Source: an uncultured Oscillospiraceae bacterium (GTDB taxonomy: Bacteria > Bacillota > Clostridia > Oscillospirales > Ruminococcaceae). Taken from it: a DNA stretch of 7,338 nucleotides. The stretch covers positions 1 to 7,338 of the forward strand of contig UQSL01000087.1 of assembly GCA_900543705.1 (NCBI GenBank). The letters run 5' to 3'. The notes beneath the pieces are model-generated. The model had not been told where the DNA came from. It did no database searches and saw only the letters and a program-made list of their open reading frames with translations. The number at the start of each line of letters is the position of its first letter. Position 1 is the first letter of the stretch. The position numbers were made by a program, and so were the translations under genes. Positions 5,778 to 7,338 of the stretch are shown in pieces.

Positions 5778-5850
5778 TAGCGAATAGGAAAGACCTGTGG
5801 TATGGTTGAGTTGTCAAGACAAAACCGAAAGGCAGGTCACCTATCCGCTA
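5778..5850. repeat. Nested 73-nt imperfect inverted repeat
   Basis: Outer arms: TAGCG (5778-5782) with CGCTA (5846-5850), ATAGG (5784-5788) with CCTAT (5840-5844), and GACCTG (5792-5797) with CAGGTC (5833-5838), separated by one mismatch and a small internal loop. Inside, GGTT and AACC flank TTGTC-AA-GACAA. The whole segment can fold into one long hairpin. It ends 11 nt before the ribosome binding site of a small ORF. It could be a transposon-end remnant, a structured leader RNA or a cruciform site. No transposase or target duplication is visible. Confidence 0.6.
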
Positions 5851-5876
5851 TGCGTTGTTCTAAAGGAGAAGATAAC

Positions 5877-5969
5877 ATGAAATTGACGTTATTTGATTGG
5901 AATAGTATAATATTACAGTTTTATATATCTGACATATTGATAATAGGCAAATCAAAGAGCATGGTATAA
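5877..5969 (+). CDS. Small ORF of unknown function (30 aa), doubtful
   Basis: The ORF begins MKLTLFDWNSIIL, contains ILII and ends GKSKSMV. A very good ribosome binding site, AAAGGAG at 5862-5868, lies 8 nt before ATG; an in-frame ATG at 5850 would give 39 residues. It is rich in hydrophobic and aromatic residues with a basic tail. I do not recognise it. Against a real gene, a consensus promoter lies inside its first codons and another -10 box covers its stop codon. It could be the cut-off start of a lost gene, for example a mobile-element protein, or a small leader or toxin-like peptide. Confidence 0.3.
   Translation: MKLTLFDWNSIILQFYISDILIIGKSKSMV
5883..5911 (+). promoter_or_regulatory. 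Near-consensus promoter
   Basis: TTGACG (5883-5888), a 17-nt spacer, and TATAAT (5906-5911) are one base from the ideal. The start would be near 5918, giving the lipoprotein gene a leader of about 209 nt. Confidence 0.65.
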
Positions 5970-5979
5970 TACAGTTTTA
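5905..5979 (+). repeat. Two copies of a promoter-like repeat
   Basis: GTATAATA-(TT)-ACAGTTTTA at 5905-5923 recurs as GTATAATACAGTTTTA at 5964-5979, differing by a 2-nt gap, 59 nt apart. Each carries a TATAAT box and initial-transcribed sequence, as if one promoter region had been duplicated. Confidence 0.55.
5962..5970 (+). promoter_or_regulatory. Extended -10 promoter nearest the lipoprotein gene
   Basis: TG at 5962-5963, one base, then TATAAT (5965-5970) form a perfect extended -10. No good -35 lies at 17 nt (AATAGG); TTGATA lies 22 nt away. The predicted start is near 5977, about 150 nt before the gene. Confidence 0.5.
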
Positions 5980-6126
5980 CATAGTGATTTCTATAGATTT
6001 AATTTTGAGATTCTTGAAAAAATGCCTCTATTAATGCATTTACAACTCTTTCCGAGTTTAGCATAATTAAATTTTGTTAAACTCAGGATTATGTGTGCAA
6101 CTTACACACGCTTGAGGAGGATGTTC
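5971..6126 (+). other. AT-rich leader of the lipoprotein gene with two hairpins
   Basis: GAGTTTA (6054-6060) pairs with TAAACTC (6078-6084) around a 17-nt AT-rich loop. GTGTG (6093-6097) pairs with CACAC (6105-6109) just before the ribosome binding site GAGGAGG (6114-6120). There is no T-tract, so neither is a terminator. I see no known riboswitch core and no gene here. Confidence 0.4.
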
Positions 6127-6930
6127 ATGAAGAAAAGAATTACCATAATGGGATTGTGCTGTTTGGTTTTATTGTCCATGCTTTCCTGTGGGAATAATTC
6201 CGGCAATATTACGATTGAATTGAAAGATTCAAATGTGTATGAAATGGATTTTGGAAAACTGTATAAAACTTTGCGCAAAGCTGTCCATTCGGAAGAGGAT
6301 AAGAATGCTTTTGAGAGCTTGGAAATTGATTTTCTGGCGGATGGAGAAATACGGGATTTTTCGTTAAAACTCTGGGCTTTACAGAGAGATCGGGAAAATA
6401 AATCTGTAATAAAAGAGTATTATGTCAATCCAGAATTGCCATGGTGGGATACAGCTGTCACAAGGATAGAGGGACATTTTGGAGCAAATCGAGAAGGTGG
6501 AGCGACGGGCCTTGATCCGGATTCGTTTGAACGGAGGATGTATCAACTGGATTCCCTGGATATCAAGGGGATCGCAGATACATATCGTGTGGGCAATCCG
6601 GTATGGTATCGGTTCCGGGCAAACCCGGTGGAAGAGGATATTTTGATGGGGGAACATGCCAATACCATTTTTCTGCATTGGAAAGCGGATGGACAGTTGG
6701 AACAGGTGGTTGCTCCGGAACATTATGAAATAGAGTATATGAGTGATTCAGAAATTGTGAAGGGGATAAAATATTCTGGTATGGAGTATTTTGTCCTGTC
6801 CCCCTATTATGAAAAAACAGATGATTCGGTAGTCGGCTCTCATGAAGTAACGCTGGGGCAGACTGATTCAGAAATGGAGAAACATACCTATGTGAGCACC
6901 AATCACATTGTAATTTTGATGGATCAGTAA
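6127..6930 (+). CDS. Lipoprotein of unknown function
   Basis: A 267-residue secreted, probably membrane-anchored protein. The N-terminus is MKKRITIM, then a hydrophobic run 7-19 and Cys21 in MLSC followed by GNNSGN, a bacterial lipoprotein signal though the -3 Met is not the usual Leu. The mature part is rich in acidic and aromatic residues and looks beta-rich (VKGIKYSGMEYFVLSPYYE at 216-234). There are no Cys after 21, no transmembrane segment and no catalytic motif that I recognise. The start is set by GAGGAGG at 6114-6120, 6 nt before ATG 6127; the in-frame ATGs at 6121 and 6091 are placed wrongly for it. It is the only convincing gene of its transcription unit and ends directly in a strong terminator. 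AT-rich codon choice differs from the genes left of 5650, suggesting separate origin. Confidence 0.8.
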   Translation: MKKRITIMGLCCLVLLSMLSCGNNSGNITIELKDSNVYEMDFGKLYKTLRKAVHSEEDKNAFESLEIDFLADGEIRDFSLKLWALQRDRENKSVIKEYYVNPELPWWDTAVTRIEGHFGANREGGATGLDPDSFERRMYQLDSLDIKGIADTYRVGNPVWYRFRANPVEEDILMGEHANTIFLHWKADGQLEQVVAPEHYEIEYMSDSEIVKGIKYSGMEYFVLSPYYEKTDDSVVGSHEVTLGQTDSEMEKHTYVSTNHIVILMDQ

Positions 6931-6968
6931 AAAAGTCCGCATGGAAGTTTTTCCATGCGGACTTTTTT
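6929..6968. terminator. Strong bidirectional terminator between convergent genes
   Basis: Six As plus GTCCGCATGGAA (6929-6946) pair perfectly with TTCCATGCGGAC plus six Ts (6951-6968), an 18-bp stem with loop GTTT. It overlaps the lipoprotein stop codon and lies 14 nt past the stop of the minus-strand gene, so it serves both. Confidence 0.93.
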
Positions 6969-6982
6969 ATTTTACTGGATTA

Positions 6983-7333
6983 TTATCTCCACGAGCTGAT
7001 GAGTCTTCTGTTCATTGGTATTAATCCGATGTCGAGATCTACCCATCCGTATCCGGCACTAGGGTCAATAAATTCATAAACGCCACCTTCTGCGTTTGGT
7101 AACATAAATTGAACGGCAGAGATGCGATCTGGGAATTTTGCACCGGTTACACAATTGCTGGCAATAGTGACTTTGGAATTGACAGGGAGTTCCCTGTTTT
7201 CGCCATTCTGTTTATAGATAGTTACTGGCGAGGTGACAATAAAGTCATATTCTATTGCGGGGTCTGAAGGACCTGGATCTGGAAAAGACCTGCTAACAAA
7301 AGTCAAGTAGGAATTTAAAATATCTTGGTTCAT
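6983..7333 (-). CDS. Unrecognised protein, possibly SH3-like; start uncertain at window edge
   Basis: 116 residues if ATG 7333 is the start. The frame stays open to the window end, only 5 nt away, so no ribosome binding site can be seen and the gene may be longer. No signal peptide or membrane helix is visible from this start. Residues about 30-101 (VTSPVTIY at 33-40, LPVNSKVTI at 49-57, YGWVDLD at 95-101) have the short-strand pattern of a bacterial SH3-type domain, with a Gly-Trp-Val motif near the end. This is weak resemblance, not identification. SDPAIEYD and the Pro-rich PDPGPSDP at 18-25 would be a linker, which would fit a C-terminal domain of a larger secreted or wall protein. It converges with the lipoprotein gene on a shared terminator and has similar AT-rich composition. 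Confidence 0.6.
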   Translation of the reverse strand: MNQDILNSYLTFVSRSFPDPGPSDPAIEYDFIVTSPVTIYKQNGENRELPVNSKVTIASNCVTGAKFPDRISAVQFMLPNAEGGVYEFIDPSAGYGWVDLDIGLIPMNRRLISSWR

Positions 7334-7338
7334 AGAAA

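Noticed and set aside
5778..5850. A complete insertion sequence or CRISPR array
   Set aside because: There is no transposase, no target-site duplication, and no set of regularly spaced repeats. Only a single inverted repeat is present.
6091..6126. Upstream start at ATG 6091 for the lipoprotein
   Set aside because: It would put 12 extra residues before the signal peptide and has no ribosome binding site; GAGGAGG at 6114 fits ATG 6127.

Overview
The window looks like the chromosome of a low-to-mid GC Gram-positive bacterium, probably a gut-type Clostridia (Oscillospirales-like). The reasons are strong AGGAGG-type ribosome binding sites, consensus housekeeping promoters, lipobox lipoproteins, intrinsic terminators with T-tracts, and the families present. 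This placement is inference; no rRNA or other marker gene is present.

Layout. Positions 1-32 hold a hairpin that probably ends an upstream unit. Positions 65-1652 are a two-gene plus-strand operon: a divergent CPBP-family membrane protein (Abi/Rce1-like) whose last catalytic motif is substituted, then tadA, the tRNA adenosine deaminase that makes inosine 34. Positions 1725-1860 carry a complete stand-alone transcription unit of about 100 nt with no gene: consensus promoter, 5' hairpin, unpaired C/U-rich segment complementary to Shine-Dalgarno sequences, and a terminator. It reads as an undescribed small regulatory RNA. Positions 1981-2933 (minus) are ybaK, a Cys-tRNA(Pro) deacylase/prolyl-tRNA editing-type protein, translationally coupled to a decayed GNAT acetyltransferase with two frameshifts and an internal deletion. 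A bidirectional terminator at 1895-1929 closes this block.

Positions 3011-5477 (minus) are a complete nitrate/sulfonate/taurine-type ABC importer: lipoprotein binding protein, permease, ATPase. The genes are tightly packed, so they form one operon. Its promoter (5632-5660) follows a dyad-symmetric operator candidate and feeds a leader of about 148 nt. That leader contains two mutually exclusive pairings around the Shine-Dalgarno sequence, so it may be a riboswitch or other cis-regulator. The ligand cannot be named from sequence.

From about 5700 onward the DNA becomes clearly AT-richer. It holds a nested long inverted repeat, a tiny ORF with a good ribosome binding site, two promoter-like repeats, an unrecognised lipoprotein (6127-6930), a long bidirectional terminator, and on the minus strand an unrecognised, possibly SH3-like protein running to the window edge. 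This part looks accessory or acquired.
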